Positions 1 to 7,264 of a DNA stretch of 64,000 bases are shown here, one piece after another. Position 1 is the stretch's first letter, and each line of letters opens with the position of its first letter. Where the stretch lies: positions 17,023 to 81,022 of IMG/VR virus record IMGVR_UViG_3300025316_000011. The stretch is one strand, 5' to 3'. Both the position numbers and the translations under genes were made by a program. The notes beneath the pieces were generated by a model. The model ran no database searches. It had not been told where the DNA came from and was given only the letters and a program-made list of their open reading frames with translations. Origin of the DNA: a virus.

Positions 1-4
1 GAAA

Positions 5-463
5 ATGAAAAAGAACGTTGAATGGATGGAACTCACCATCCGCAGAAACGCAGCGCAGAAAACGTTGATGGGAACCGCCATTGACGAAAGGATAAACGCG
101 TGGATTGATATCGAGATAAATATCGAGAAAAGTCACCCCGAAGCCCTGCTTGCCATACAGGAGGAACGTAACAACTTCCTTGGGCAGATCGATATGGACC
201 CGAAGGATTACGAAGGAATGCTTCATAAAGACATTGAGGGTCGTGAACCGGAACCGAAGAAAGACCCGTCAGAAGCATTACACGCTATCCATAGCGACAT
301 CGAATCTCATGCAATCCCTCCACCGGAAGATGAACCGTTTCCAGAATTGGAGATGGAACCCGATGTAGAACACCCGGAAGCAAGAGTATTAAAAATCTCC
401 GAAAGCCACAGCGACCAGGTAATTGACATTGCCAATGCAGACCCCGACAAAACAGGGGAATAA
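5..463 (+). CDS. hypothetical acidic, proline-rich protein (152 aa)
   Basis: I do not recognise this protein. The first ~60 residues are mixed charged and probably helical. The second half is rich in Glu, Pro and Asp (for example HAIPPPEDEPFPELEMEPD near residues 100-118) and is probably disordered. The ATG at position 5 is preceded only by GAAA, so the gene begins at the window edge and its upstream context is unseen. It is the first visible member of the rightward recombination and replication operon. Being real is fairly sure from codon style and strand; function is unknown. Confidence 0.7.
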   Translation: MKKNVEWMELTIRRNAAQKTLMGTAIDERINAWIDIEINIEKSHPEALLAIQEERNNFLGQIDMDPKDYEGMLHKDIEGREPEPKKDPSEALHAIHSDIESHAIPPPEDEPFPELEMEPDVEHPEARVLKISESHSDQVIDIANADPDKTGE

Positions 464-470
464 GAGTAAA

Positions 471-556
471 GGGGGAATAACGAATGATGGCGGGTCCTGC
501 CATAGTGCATTGACTTCGTTAGTTGGATTCCGTGAGTTCGATTCTCACTTCCCCCG
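471..556 (+). other. tRNA-like element (acceptor stem plus T arm)
   Basis: This intergenic stretch has a perfect 7-bp acceptor-like pairing, GGGGGAA (471-477) with TTCCCCC (549-555). Directly before the 3' arm is a textbook T arm: GTGAG, loop TTCGATT, CTCAC (532-548). A weak anticodon-like stem-loop with loop TTCGTTA can be drawn at about 510-526. The 5' part (478-509) is about 12 bases too long for a normal D arm and instead contains the hairpin ATGGC/GCCAT with loop GGGTCCT. No CCA is encoded after G556. It may be a degenerate tRNA, a tRNA mimic, or a tRNA-derived attachment remnant. The T arm and acceptor are directly visible; a functional tRNA is doubtful. Confidence 0.4.
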
Positions 557-588
557 CAAAGAATTTAACCTTTAAAATCAATAAACAA

Positions 589-1287
589 ATGGCAGCACAA
601 CTTACAGTAGGATTAGTTCACGTGATAACTAAGCGTGACCCCATTATGGAGGATGGCATTCACCAGACATGGGAAAGCCCCAACGGAACATTTTACAAAT
701 GGTTCGTGGAAATTGACGGGAAAAAAGGTACAGCATTATCAAAAGATACTGACCCGTGGTGGAAAGCCGGTGTATCAGTAGAGTACACCCTCGAAACAAA
801 AGAGGGTGGCAAGTATGGCTTTAAGGGGTTTAAGAAACCACAGACGGAAGAAGCCAAAGGCGCACATATCAAAGAAGCGTATAAGGACAAACCATCTGCC
901 TACAACGACCCAACTGTAGTTCATCAATTCGCCATGTCACAGGCCATTGAACAGACGATAAGATTATTTCAGGAGATTGGTTATGCTCCTGCTTCCGTGG
1001 AACAGTTGAGCCAAAATTTCAAGTTTTTATATTCATGGCTTATGGCTGATAAGGCGGCGACAAGGGATATTGTATGGACCCGCGTTAGTTGCCTTAAAGC
1101 AGCCATCACCTGTATCAATGCAGGAAAAACATGGGATGATATCGGGATGGTTGTTGCCCCCGGATGGCTTTATACCTTTCTCCCCGACACTGACGGAGTA
1201 GCCCCGGAGAAACTTACCTCAAAATTAATTCGTCTTGCTGACGAGTTTTACAAATCACCTTCATCTCTAACCAAAGAAACAATTTAA
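589..1287 (+). CDS. putative OB-fold, ssDNA-binding-like protein (232 aa)
   Basis: The ATG at 589 is preferred over an upstream in-frame ATG at 523, because 523 lies inside the tRNA-like element and would add an atypical leader; MAAQLTVG is a natural N-terminus. Residues ~10-85 read as alternating strands rich in aromatic and glycine residues (FYKWFVEIDGK, WWKAGVSVEYTL, KYGFKGFKKP), compatible with an OB fold. Residues ~95-232 are helical. Its place ahead of a nuclease and an SMC-like ATPase suggests a single-strand-binding or annealing role. The OB assignment is inference from pattern and neighbourhood. No family was recognised with certainty. Confidence 0.65.
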   Translation: MAAQLTVGLVHVITKRDPIMEDGIHQTWESPNGTFYKWFVEIDGKKGTALSKDTDPWWKAGVSVEYTLETKEGGKYGFKGFKKPQTEEAKGAHIKEAYKDKPSAYNDPTVVHQFAMSQAIEQTIRLFQEIGYAPASVEQLSQNFKFLYSWLMADKAATRDIVWTRVSCLKAAITCINAGKTWDDIGMVVAPGWLYTFLPDTDGVAPEKLTSKLIRLADEFYKSPSSLTKETI

Positions 1288-1289
1288 CC

Positions 1290-1841
1290 ATGAGAGAAAA
1301 ATCAATTTCAACAGCCATCATCATTGCAGTAGTATTTATTGCAATACTTGTTTTAACAATTCCTACATATATTTACTTCCAGCATAAAATAGAGAAAAAG
1401 GAATTGGGGAAGGTAGCCAAGCCCATGAATGAAACACAACTAAATACTTGTGGCATGGCAGTGGCAAATGCTATTAGCAAACATTTGGGAACAATGGGAA
1501 AGAATGAAGTTATCGGTATCTCCATTTTGTCTGATACCCTTGTCGGGACGGATGATACTACATCTGCCGACACATTGAAAGTGTATTACCTTGTTCATGC
1601 CCGATTCACCTATTCAGATGAATATTACGAAGATCATACCATTGCCTACATCCTGCTTTACACCAAACAGGGGGATGAATGGATATGGGTGGGGAGAAAC
1701 ACCACTCTATGGTGTGAATGTAAATCATCGGGAGGGGTGTGTGATATCTCCTGGGATGGGAAAACGTTTGTGTGCATCAAACAGCCTTCCTGCGGATATG
1801 TATTCCCTTGCGAGATACATAGTGCATACAATACAAAGTAA
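1290..1841 (+). CDS. membrane-anchored hypothetical protein (183 aa)
   Basis: An N-terminal hydrophobic segment at about residues 9-30 (IIIAVVFIAILVLTIPTYIY), followed by a basic stretch, marks a single-span anchor with the rest of the chain outside. The extracytoplasmic part has several cysteines (WCECKSSGGVC, CIKQPSCGYVFPC) that could form disulphides in the periplasm. It starts two bases after the previous stop, so it is translationally linked. Function is unknown. A surface or periplasmic role is inferred from topology only, and it is an odd companion for DNA-processing genes. Confidence 0.7.
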   Translation: MREKSISTAIIIAVVFIAILVLTIPTYIYFQHKIEKKELGKVAKPMNETQLNTCGMAVANAISKHLGTMGKNEVIGISILSDTLVGTDDTTSADTLKVYYLVHARFTYSDEYYEDHTIAYILLYTKQGDEWIWVGRNTTLWCECKSSGGVCDISWDGKTFVCIKQPSCGYVFPCEIHSAYNTK

Positions 1842-1846
1842 ACCCG

Positions 1847-2836
1847 ATGTCAGAAGCACAGGACTATATCAGGATCGCAGATCACATAATTAACGGTACC
1901 CCTATCAAACCCGTTATTCAGGACTTTTCCGAGAAGAAGCCCCCCATAAAACTTTGTGAAATCGTTGACGGTAAGATAAAGACCATCATACTAAACCAGA
2001 GTTTTATGAAGTCTATCTTTTGGACGGGAACATCTACCGAATGGATTGGTTCATGGGACCTGCGACCTGATGCATGTGCGTACAGGGTTCTTAAATGCAA
2101 CATTGAACACGCATTCAAATATCCGTCAAGTCCGGCAATGTCACTTGGAACGTATTTTGAGACGTTATGTATTGGTTCAGGCGCATACGGTAAGACCCGC
2201 GGATTACCCCGAAACACCCGAACAGGGGAGATAAAAAAGAATGAAGAACGTATTTTAGAAGCCGTAGCAAGGTTTAAAAAGTTGGCGGATGAATCAGGTA
2301 TCTTAATAGATGAACGCAATACCCAGGTAGAGCAGAATGTCCCTATTCTCGACACAGGGTTCCCCGACATTCAGGTTTATTTGAAAGTCGTGGCGGACAT
2401 CATAAGCCCCTTTAAATGGAGGAATATTGACGAAGGACTTGCAATACTCGACCTTAAACTTACCGCTGATCGTCATTCAGACTTCTTTAAAGCAAGGGAA
2501 CCGTGGAACTCCTTTTGTTGGTCACTGCCCGATAAAATGTCACATTTACAAGCATTGACATATTCCGCGGTATTTAGGATGAATTTCATTAACCTTGTTT
2601 TTGACTATAAGGCTAAAGACGCGGGATTTTCCATCATTCCTGTTAAGACCATTACAAGTCACCCAAACGACAATGAAGCTAAACTACGTCACAGGGAAAT
2701 GACAGAAGGAATTAAGAAAACAGTGGAGCAGTTGGTTGAATGGTCCGAATGGGATTGGCCTACCAACAAGGGTCCTCATTGCAAAAAGTGTCCCGTCGAA
2801 TCATGCGAAATGAAGAAATTAATAGAATATACCTAA
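1847..2836 (+). CDS. PD-(D/E)XK nuclease, Cas4/RecB-like (329 aa)
   Basis: The chain carries the usual core of this superfamily: a helix with G-x-x-F-E (SLGTYFETL, ~105), VVADII with Asp184, ILDLKL with Asp202 and Lys204, and a helical Q-x-x-x-Y (QALTY, ~235). Cysteines at 77 and 84 and a C-terminal cluster CKKCPVESC (312-320) match the Cas4/AddB arrangement that binds an Fe-S cluster. Such phage enzymes resect DNA ends for recombination. The downstream SMC-like ATPase and DUF1064 protein support that role. Metal and cluster binding are inferred from family knowledge. Confidence 0.8.
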   Translation: MSEAQDYIRIADHIINGTPIKPVIQDFSEKKPPIKLCEIVDGKIKTIILNQSFMKSIFWTGTSTEWIGSWDLRPDACAYRVLKCNIEHAFKYPSSPAMSLGTYFETLCIGSGAYGKTRGLPRNTRTGEIKKNEERILEAVARFKKLADESGILIDERNTQVEQNVPILDTGFPDIQVYLKVVADIISPFKWRNIDEGLAILDLKLTADRHSDFFKAREPWNSFCWSLPDKMSHLQALTYSAVFRMNFINLVFDYKAKDAGFSIIPVKTITSHPNDNEAKLRHREMTEGIKKTVEQLVEWSEWDWPTNKGPHCKKCPVESCEMKKLIEYT

Positions 2837-2849
2837 AAACACAAAACAA

Positions 2850-3254
2850 ATGAACAGGGAAATTAAGTTTAGGGTGTGGGATAAAAAACGCAAAAGATTA
2901 TATCCAGTAGCTAATATTTACGGATTTACAGCAGATAACTTATTTTGCGATGCTCAAAAATTTGACATAATTGAGCAAAAACACTTTATATCAAAGATTC
3001 AACCGAATGAGTGTGCCATTGAGCAATTCACTGGACGTATAGACAAAAACAGAAAGGATATTTGCGAGGGTGACTATTTGGCCACTCCAGAACGTGATGT
3101 AATATTTGAAGTATGCTATGGAGATTGTGAAAATATGGCATCTGGATTCTATTACAAAACAAAAATTGGCAAGAAATATATCATGGATGCATCATGTTCC
3201 AAAATGGAAATCATTGGAAATATTCACGAAAATCCTGAACTTATTCAATCATAA
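2850..3254 (+). CDS. YopX family protein (134 aa)
   Basis: The N-terminus MNREIKFRVWDKKRKRLYPV, the later EQFTGRIDKNRKDICEGDYL and the closing EIIGNIHENPEL are the characteristic pattern of the YopX family, which is frequent in phages and prophages of Firmicutes and Bacteroidetes. The fold is largely beta. Biochemical function is not established for the family. The length is normal and the protein appears intact. It sits between the nuclease and the SMC-like ATPase, but YopX genes occur in many contexts, so this says little about its job. Confidence 0.85.
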   Translation: MNREIKFRVWDKKRKRLYPVANIYGFTADNLFCDAQKFDIIEQKHFISKIQPNECAIEQFTGRIDKNRKDICEGDYLATPERDVIFEVCYGDCENMASGFYYKTKIGKKYIMDASCSKMEIIGNIHENPELIQS

Positions 3255-3274
3255 TCATAAAAACATAAATCAGT

Positions 3275-4696
3275 ATGAGTTATAATCTAAAATCAGCATC
3301 AGCGACAAACCTAAAGGGTCTTTCAGAAATATCAGTAAGTTTCGACCCGTCATTAACTTATTTAGTTGGGCCAAATGGGTCCGCAAAATCAACCATTGGA
3401 CTTGACATACTATGGATAACCATGCAAGGGGTGGGAACCAAGGCAGCAAGCAAAGACAGCACCCCCGTTATTGCTGAAAGATATCAGGTTATCGGGGCAG
3501 AAGGCAAATCAGCCAAAACGAATATCGTACTCCATGACATTCAGAAAAACTATGATATTTCCGTCACAAGAAAGATTACTAAGGATGGAACTGAACTTTC
3601 CTTTGATGCCCCCGACGACATAGTGTTAGATCAGCGATTCCTTAATGAACTTTTTTCTCTGTTCCTTATTTCCCCTCAAAAGTTTATTGCCCTGACACCG
3701 CGGGAACAAAGCATAGCACTCGGCATTGATCTTTCTGATATTGATAAGTCACTTAAATCAGTAAAGGATGAATTTACAATCATAAACCGCCAAATAAGGG
3801 ATATAGGTACTTTGACGGAAGTCCCCAGATGTGAAAGTGTTGATGTCTCCGCCCTTGTTGCCGAAAAGACCCGTAGGCTGGAATATAATCGTATTCAGGA
3901 AACGATAAGACTTGACCGTAACGACCTTACCGAAAGACTTGAATCCTGCGAAGCTGAATTTACAGAATATCAAACATCATTACAGGAGTTAATTATACTC
4001 CGTGACACTATTAAGGCAACGTGTAAAGGTTTTAAGTCTAAAGGTGCTGTGGCTTACCTTCGCACATACTACCCCATCCTTGAACAGCAGATAAATGAGT
4101 TTAACATATCAATCCCCAACAGCAAAGATTACATTACGGAATACAGTAAGAAACTCAATTTATCCATGATACCGCAGGAACTACTTGAAATTGATGAACT
4201 GGACAATCAGATTGCTTCCGCTTCCGAGATCAACGTGAATGCCAACAAATACGCTGAATACGTTAAATCCGTAACAAGGCGGGACAAACTCATTGAGGCA
4301 TTGGATGAAAACAAGCGTCACCAGGAGATATTGCAGTCACAGAGAACGGAGAAAATAAAATCATTCAATCTCCCATTTGCCGATTTGACAATTAATGATG
4401 ATGGTGAGTTGATGTTACAGGGAAGGTATCTGAAAAAGCCAAACTTTTCCACCGGAGAACTCATAAAGACTGTTCCCATGCTTATTATCGCTTCGATGAA
4501 GTCCATGGGTAAAGATATCAACCTCCCCTATACCTATGTTGAAGATTTCTCCTTGCTTGACGAAGATAACCAACAGGACATTATCAATTTCTTTGCAGAA
4601 AACAATATCCAATGTTGCCTTGAGATCGTATCAAAGCAGGTAGGCAACGAACCAAACCACATTTATTTACGTGAAAGTAAGATTGTAACAGAATAA
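3275..4696 (+). CDS. SMC/SbcC/RecF-like ATPase (473 aa)
   Basis: Walker A is GPNGSAKST (residues 32-40); the usual second glycine is alanine. A signature-like FSTGEL lies near 391, and VEDFSLLDEDN near 421 sits where Walker B and the D-loop belong. The middle (about 170-360) is helical and rich in E, K, Q and R, like a short coiled coil. This is the head-coil-head plan of SbcC, RecN and RecF-type ATPases. Phage versions (compare T4 gp46) pair with a nuclease to resect or repair DNA ends. The adjacent Cas4-like enzyme is the obvious partner. An Mre11/SbcD partner was not seen in the window. Confidence 0.8.
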   Translation: MSYNLKSASATNLKGLSEISVSFDPSLTYLVGPNGSAKSTIGLDILWITMQGVGTKAASKDSTPVIAERYQVIGAEGKSAKTNIVLHDIQKNYDISVTRKITKDGTELSFDAPDDIVLDQRFLNELFSLFLISPQKFIALTPREQSIALGIDLSDIDKSLKSVKDEFTIINRQIRDIGTLTEVPRCESVDVSALVAEKTRRLEYNRIQETIRLDRNDLTERLESCEAEFTEYQTSLQELIILRDTIKATCKGFKSKGAVAYLRTYYPILEQQINEFNISIPNSKDYITEYSKKLNLSMIPQELLEIDELDNQIASASEINVNANKYAEYVKSVTRRDKLIEALDENKRHQEILQSQRTEKIKSFNLPFADLTINDDGELMLQGRYLKKPNFSTGELIKTVPMLIIASMKSMGKDINLPYTYVEDFSLLDEDNQQDIINFFAENNIQCCLEIVSKQVGNEPNHIYLRESKIVTE

Positions 4697-4719
4697 TTTA
4701 ACCCTTTAATCATAAAACC

Positions 4720-5166
4720 ATGGCAGCATTACCAGTATTAAACAACTTACCATTTTCAAAGGTTCAGCAACAGAAGTTTGCAGAACAGGCTATTGACGAG
4801 ATATTGTCAGGTGACGTTGATCCCTTGTCCGTCGACATAAGGCTAAAAGCCATGTTGGACACCATCGAGAAGATCCGAAAAAATGATCGGGTAAAAGATT
4901 ATGTCCTTGACGAAGCGGAAAAACAAGGAGGTAAAACCTTCGATTTTCAGGGAGCCAAAATAACATTAGGTTCCAAAACCACACGTGACTATACCGGCTG
5001 CGGTGATACTACCCTCAACGAGATGTACAAGCAGATGGAAAAACTCAAAGAACAAATCAAAGTTCGCGAAGCCATGGTGCTTACGGGAGTTAACCAGGAA
5101 ACCGGGGAGATATATAATCCCCCTCAAACTTCAACAAGCAGATTCCTCACATATAAATTCATTTAA
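4720..5166 (+). CDS. hypothetical protein (148 aa)
   Basis: Not recognised. The first ~75 residues are helical and charged. A short beta segment follows (GGKTFDFQGAKITLGSKTTRDY), then a helix with repeated Lys and Glu (MYKQMEKLKEQIKVREAMV) and the tail GVNQETGEIYNPPQTSTS. The coiled helix suggests oligomerisation. The spacing of this leader (AATTTAACCCTTTAATCATAAA before the ATG, quoted in part) resembles that of the 589 gene, which hints at a shared non-Shine-Dalgarno initiation context. Real gene likely; function unknown. Confidence 0.65.
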   Translation: MAALPVLNNLPFSKVQQQKFAEQAIDEILSGDVDPLSVDIRLKAMLDTIEKIRKNDRVKDYVLDEAEKQGGKTFDFQGAKITLGSKTTRDYTGCGDTTLNEMYKQMEKLKEQIKVREAMVLTGVNQETGEIYNPPQTSTSRFLTYKFI

Positions 5167-5213
5167 CCGGCAATTAATGGAAGCCGGAAGATCATTTAAA
5201 AAGTAATACTAAA

Positions 5214-5654
5214 ATGGTTAAATCATTACGTTGGAAGTCTGTGGATCACCTGAAAGGTCGGATTATTGACCAAGGGACCCCGTCGGTTCAGCCGGAAAAG
5301 CCTAAAACCGGCAAAGCAAGTAAATACCTTAACGTCAAATGTGAGTATGACGGGCATAAGTTCGACAGTCTAAAAGAACGGGACTACTACATTACGTTAC
5401 AGGTATATAAGAGATACGGAGAAGTGATTAACATAGAACTTCAACCTCAATTCCCATACACTATTACCTATTCAAATCCCACAGACCCGGATAAAACCAT
5501 GATTCAGCACGTAAAGTATATCGCTGACTTTAAAGTTGATTACGCTGACGGGCATACAGCCATTATTGACTGTAAAGGGATAAAAACCAATGTTTATTTG
5601 CGTAAGAAAAAAATCATTAAGAAGTTATATAACATTGATATAGTCGAAGTATAA
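5214..5654 (+). CDS. DUF1064 family protein, nuclease-like (146 aa)
   Basis: Key elements of DUF1064 are present: FDSLKERDYY (Glu in the first helix), IELQPQFPYTI, then YIADFKVDY followed by TAIIDCKGIKT and a closing helix YLRKKKIIKKLY. The D...D-x-K pattern (ADF ... DCKG) resembles a PD-(D/E)XK core, and the family is often suggested to be a Holliday-junction or endonuclease-like enzyme. The operon context of recombination genes supports this. Catalytic activity is inference. Its stop overlaps the next start in ATAATG. Confidence 0.75.
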   Translation: MVKSLRWKSVDHLKGRIIDQGTPSVQPEKPKTGKASKYLNVKCEYDGHKFDSLKERDYYITLQVYKRYGEVINIELQPQFPYTITYSNPTDPDKTMIQHVKYIADFKVDYADGHTAIIDCKGIKTNVYLRKKKIIKKLYNIDIVEV

Positions 5655-6247
5655 TGGCTAAAACTTGTCTGTTCCCCGAATGTAAATCTGCTCGTTTCTC
5701 TCATGGTTATTGCCAACGGCATCAACAGTCACGTAGTGATTCAGATTGGGTAAAGAAACAGGAAGATAAGAAAGTGAAAATGGCTGAAAAGATGGATAAG
5801 GCTAATTCCGCGGAAACAGGCAAAAGAAGCCTTATACGGGGTCATAGACCAAGAGTGGTACGCAAGCCCACCCATAGCGAATTAACCTATCCTACCATAC
5901 ACAGTGAAGCCAAGGAAGCCATTGCAACACAAAGTGAGATATTCATGGAGATATGGGAAGAAAGACCTCATGTTTCTTTTCTTTCAGGCAGACCCATTAA
6001 CATAATGCCCGGAACTGATTTATGGTATGTTTGTTTCGCCCATGTATTATCAAAAGCACTTAATAAGTTCCCGCGATACAAACTGTATAAACCTAATGTC
6101 CAATTACTGTTACCCGAAGAACATACGCTATTGGACCATGGATATTCCGATCAGAGGGAACGTTATGCCAAAGAGTATAACTGCGATTGGAACAAAATTT
6201 ACGAGTTATCTGAAACGTTAAAACTTCAATACCCATACTTTATATGA
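5654..6247 (+). CDS. zinc-finger / HNH-like protein, NinG-like (197 aa)
   Basis: The N-terminus CLFPECKSARFSHGYCQRHQ (residues 5-24) is a small zinc-binding knuckle (C-x4-C ... C-x2-H). After a basic linker, the C-terminal half has CFAHVLSKALNKFPRYKLYK followed by NVQLLLPEEHTLLDHG, which has the layout of an HNH nuclease: an AH pair, an Asn, then a His. Phage NinG/Rap-type recombination proteins share this plan. One of the usual cysteine pairs of an HNH finger is missing, so activity is uncertain. Start and stop both overlap neighbours by 1-4 bases, indicating translational coupling. Confidence 0.6.
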   Translation: MAKTCLFPECKSARFSHGYCQRHQQSRSDSDWVKKQEDKKVKMAEKMDKANSAETGKRSLIRGHRPRVVRKPTHSELTYPTIHSEAKEAIATQSEIFMEIWEERPHVSFLSGRPINIMPGTDLWYVCFAHVLSKALNKFPRYKLYKPNVQLLLPEEHTLLDHGYSDQRERYAKEYNCDWNKIYELSETLKLQYPYFI

Positions 6248-6483
6248 GCAGATACAAGAGCAAGGAACATCAGGAGAAGTTAAAGAAACAGGGGACGGGG
6301 ATTTCGGTGGATAACCAAAATCAGGGTCATATCCCACATTCAGCATTAAAGGCGGGAGACGTAAGCCATAAGTCTATTGTCTCATTCCCTGAACAAAGAA
6401 CATGGGTATTTTATGACCCTAAGAAAAAGAAAGAAACCGATGTTCAGTCTTTTTGGAAAGATCATATCATTAATCCCTTTTGA
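6244..6483 (+). CDS. hypothetical basic protein (79 aa)
   Basis: This short lysine-rich protein starts with an ATGA overlap on the preceding stop. It has no recognisable domain; the sequence is mostly polar (KSKEHQEKLKKQGTGISVDN) with one aromatic strand (RTWVFYDPKKKKETDV). The tight coupling and consistent codon style argue that it is real. Function is unknown. Confidence 0.6.
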   Translation: MSRYKSKEHQEKLKKQGTGISVDNQNQGHIPHSALKAGDVSHKSIVSFPEQRTWVFYDPKKKKETDVQSFWKDHIINPF

Positions 6484-6485
6484 TT

Positions 6486-6740
6486 ATGTGGGTATCAAAT
6501 CATGGCATGGATAAGTTTAAAGACATTCAGGGGGTGTCAATGAAGGATTTGGTAGTAAAAGGGAGAAAGATAATCCCGTCTCATTTCTTTGTTTACCCTT
6601 TTTACACGGAATGCTTAGAGGAACATCGTGCCGAACCTGGTTATGACTTTTACGGTAAATGGCAGCAGTGGATTGATAGCGGTCGTATCTTTGTCCTTAA
6701 AGAACAACCAAAAGCAAAAGAAGATGATTTACTAATTTAA
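6486..6740 (+). CDS. hypothetical protein (84 aa)
   Basis: ATG 6486 (MWVSNHGMDKFK) is taken as the start; a TTG at 6480 overlaps the previous stop but is less likely. The protein is rich in aromatic residues (SHFFVYPFYTE, YDFYGKWQQWIDSG) and has no familiar motif. It lies in a run of coupled small genes in the DNA-metabolism operon. Function is unknown. Confidence 0.6.
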   Translation: MWVSNHGMDKFKDIQGVSMKDLVVKGRKIIPSHFFVYPFYTECLEEHRAEPGYDFYGKWQQWIDSGRIFVLKEQPKAKEDDLLI

Positions 6741-6753
6741 ACCCTTATACATT

Positions 6754-6918
6754 ATGGCACGTAATCCCGAAGATTTATCCGATTGCCCCCGTTGCGGGGG
6801 AACAGGTGTACTCGATAACCATTCATGTCCTGATTGCGACGGCACAGGTGATGTAACAGAACGAGAGAGAAAAGCAATACTCAAGCAGATGCAGATTGAA
6901 GAATGGAATGATATTTGA
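6754..6918 (+). CDS. small DnaJ-type zinc-finger protein (54 aa)
   Basis: A short reading frame from ATG 6754 to TGA 6918 encodes two copies of C-x-x-C-x-G-x-G: CPRCGGTG and CPDCDGTG, separated by nine residues. These are the zinc-binding repeats of the DnaJ cysteine-rich domain, and the spacing fits one zinc site. A helical tail (TERERKAILKQMQIEEWNDI) follows. Phages often encode such stand-alone modules; they may bind proteins or nucleic acid. The leader ATTTAAACCCTTATACATT resembles other starts in this operon. The motif is unmistakable; the role is unknown. Confidence 0.8.
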   Translation: MARNPEDLSDCPRCGGTGVLDNHSCPDCDGTGDVTERERKAILKQMQIEEWNDI

Positions 6919-6958
6919 TTGATATATGTCAATGGGAAACAAAACAAATTTCCTTACC

Positions 6959-6995
6959 TTGTTAGTCGAATCAGCAAACAACCGTTGTATCTTTG
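6959..6995 (+). promoter_or_regulatory. candidate Bacteroidetes-type promoter
   Basis: TATCTTTG (6988-6995) matches the TAnnTTTG -7 box of Bacteroidetes housekeeping promoters. A TTG (6959-6961) within TTACCTTG lies upstream, but the gap of 26 bases is longer than the usual 19-21. The strong promoter at 63098 shares both the TTACCTTG upstream box and the TATCTTTG -7 box. It would drive the small membrane protein at 7016 and perhaps the methyltransferase group. Confidence 0.45.
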
Positions 6996-7015
6996 ATTTT
7001 TAAAGTGAAAACGAC

Positions 7016-7216
7016 ATGAAGGATTATATAGTTATTCCGGCGACAGTAATATTAATGGGAATTATAATATTCCTTAGTATCCATAAAGATCCTGTAAAGA
7101 AGTATGCAGTATATACTATTTACAATGGGTATATCATTGACTACGATACCGTCAGGGATACTACAAACCTCGAAAAGCCCATTGCTGGTTTCAAAATAGT
7201 TCACCGGATTAATTAA
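7016..7216 (+). CDS. small membrane protein (66 aa)
   Basis: Residues 4-24 (YIVIPATVILMGIIIFLSIH) are a clear membrane span followed by a ~40-residue polar domain. It lies just after a candidate promoter and before a hairpin, so it may be a separate transcript. Function is unknown. Small single-span proteins of this sort occur in many phages, for example in superinfection exclusion, but nothing here shows that. Confidence 0.65.
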   Translation: MKDYIVIPATVILMGIIIFLSIHKDPVKKYAVYTIYNGYIIDYDTVRDTTNLEKPIAGFKIVHRIN

Positions 7217-7225
7217 GTAAATCCC

Positions 7226-7248
7226 CCAGGCTAACTATACTAGCCTGG
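7226..7248 (+). terminator. hairpin between 7216 and the methyltransferase
   Basis: CCAGGCTA (7226-7233) pairs perfectly with TAGCCTGG (7241-7248) across a 7-base loop, followed by TTTATAC. The 8-bp stem is strong but the T tract is short. It could be a weak terminator for the membrane-protein transcript or a control element in the methyltransferase leader (the start codon is 17 bases downstream). Confidence 0.5.
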
Positions 7249-7264
7249 TTTATACAGAAAAACA

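Noticed and set aside
523-588. N-terminal extension of the 232-residue protein
   Set aside because: The extension would be translated from the tRNA-like element; the ATG at 589 has the usual start context.
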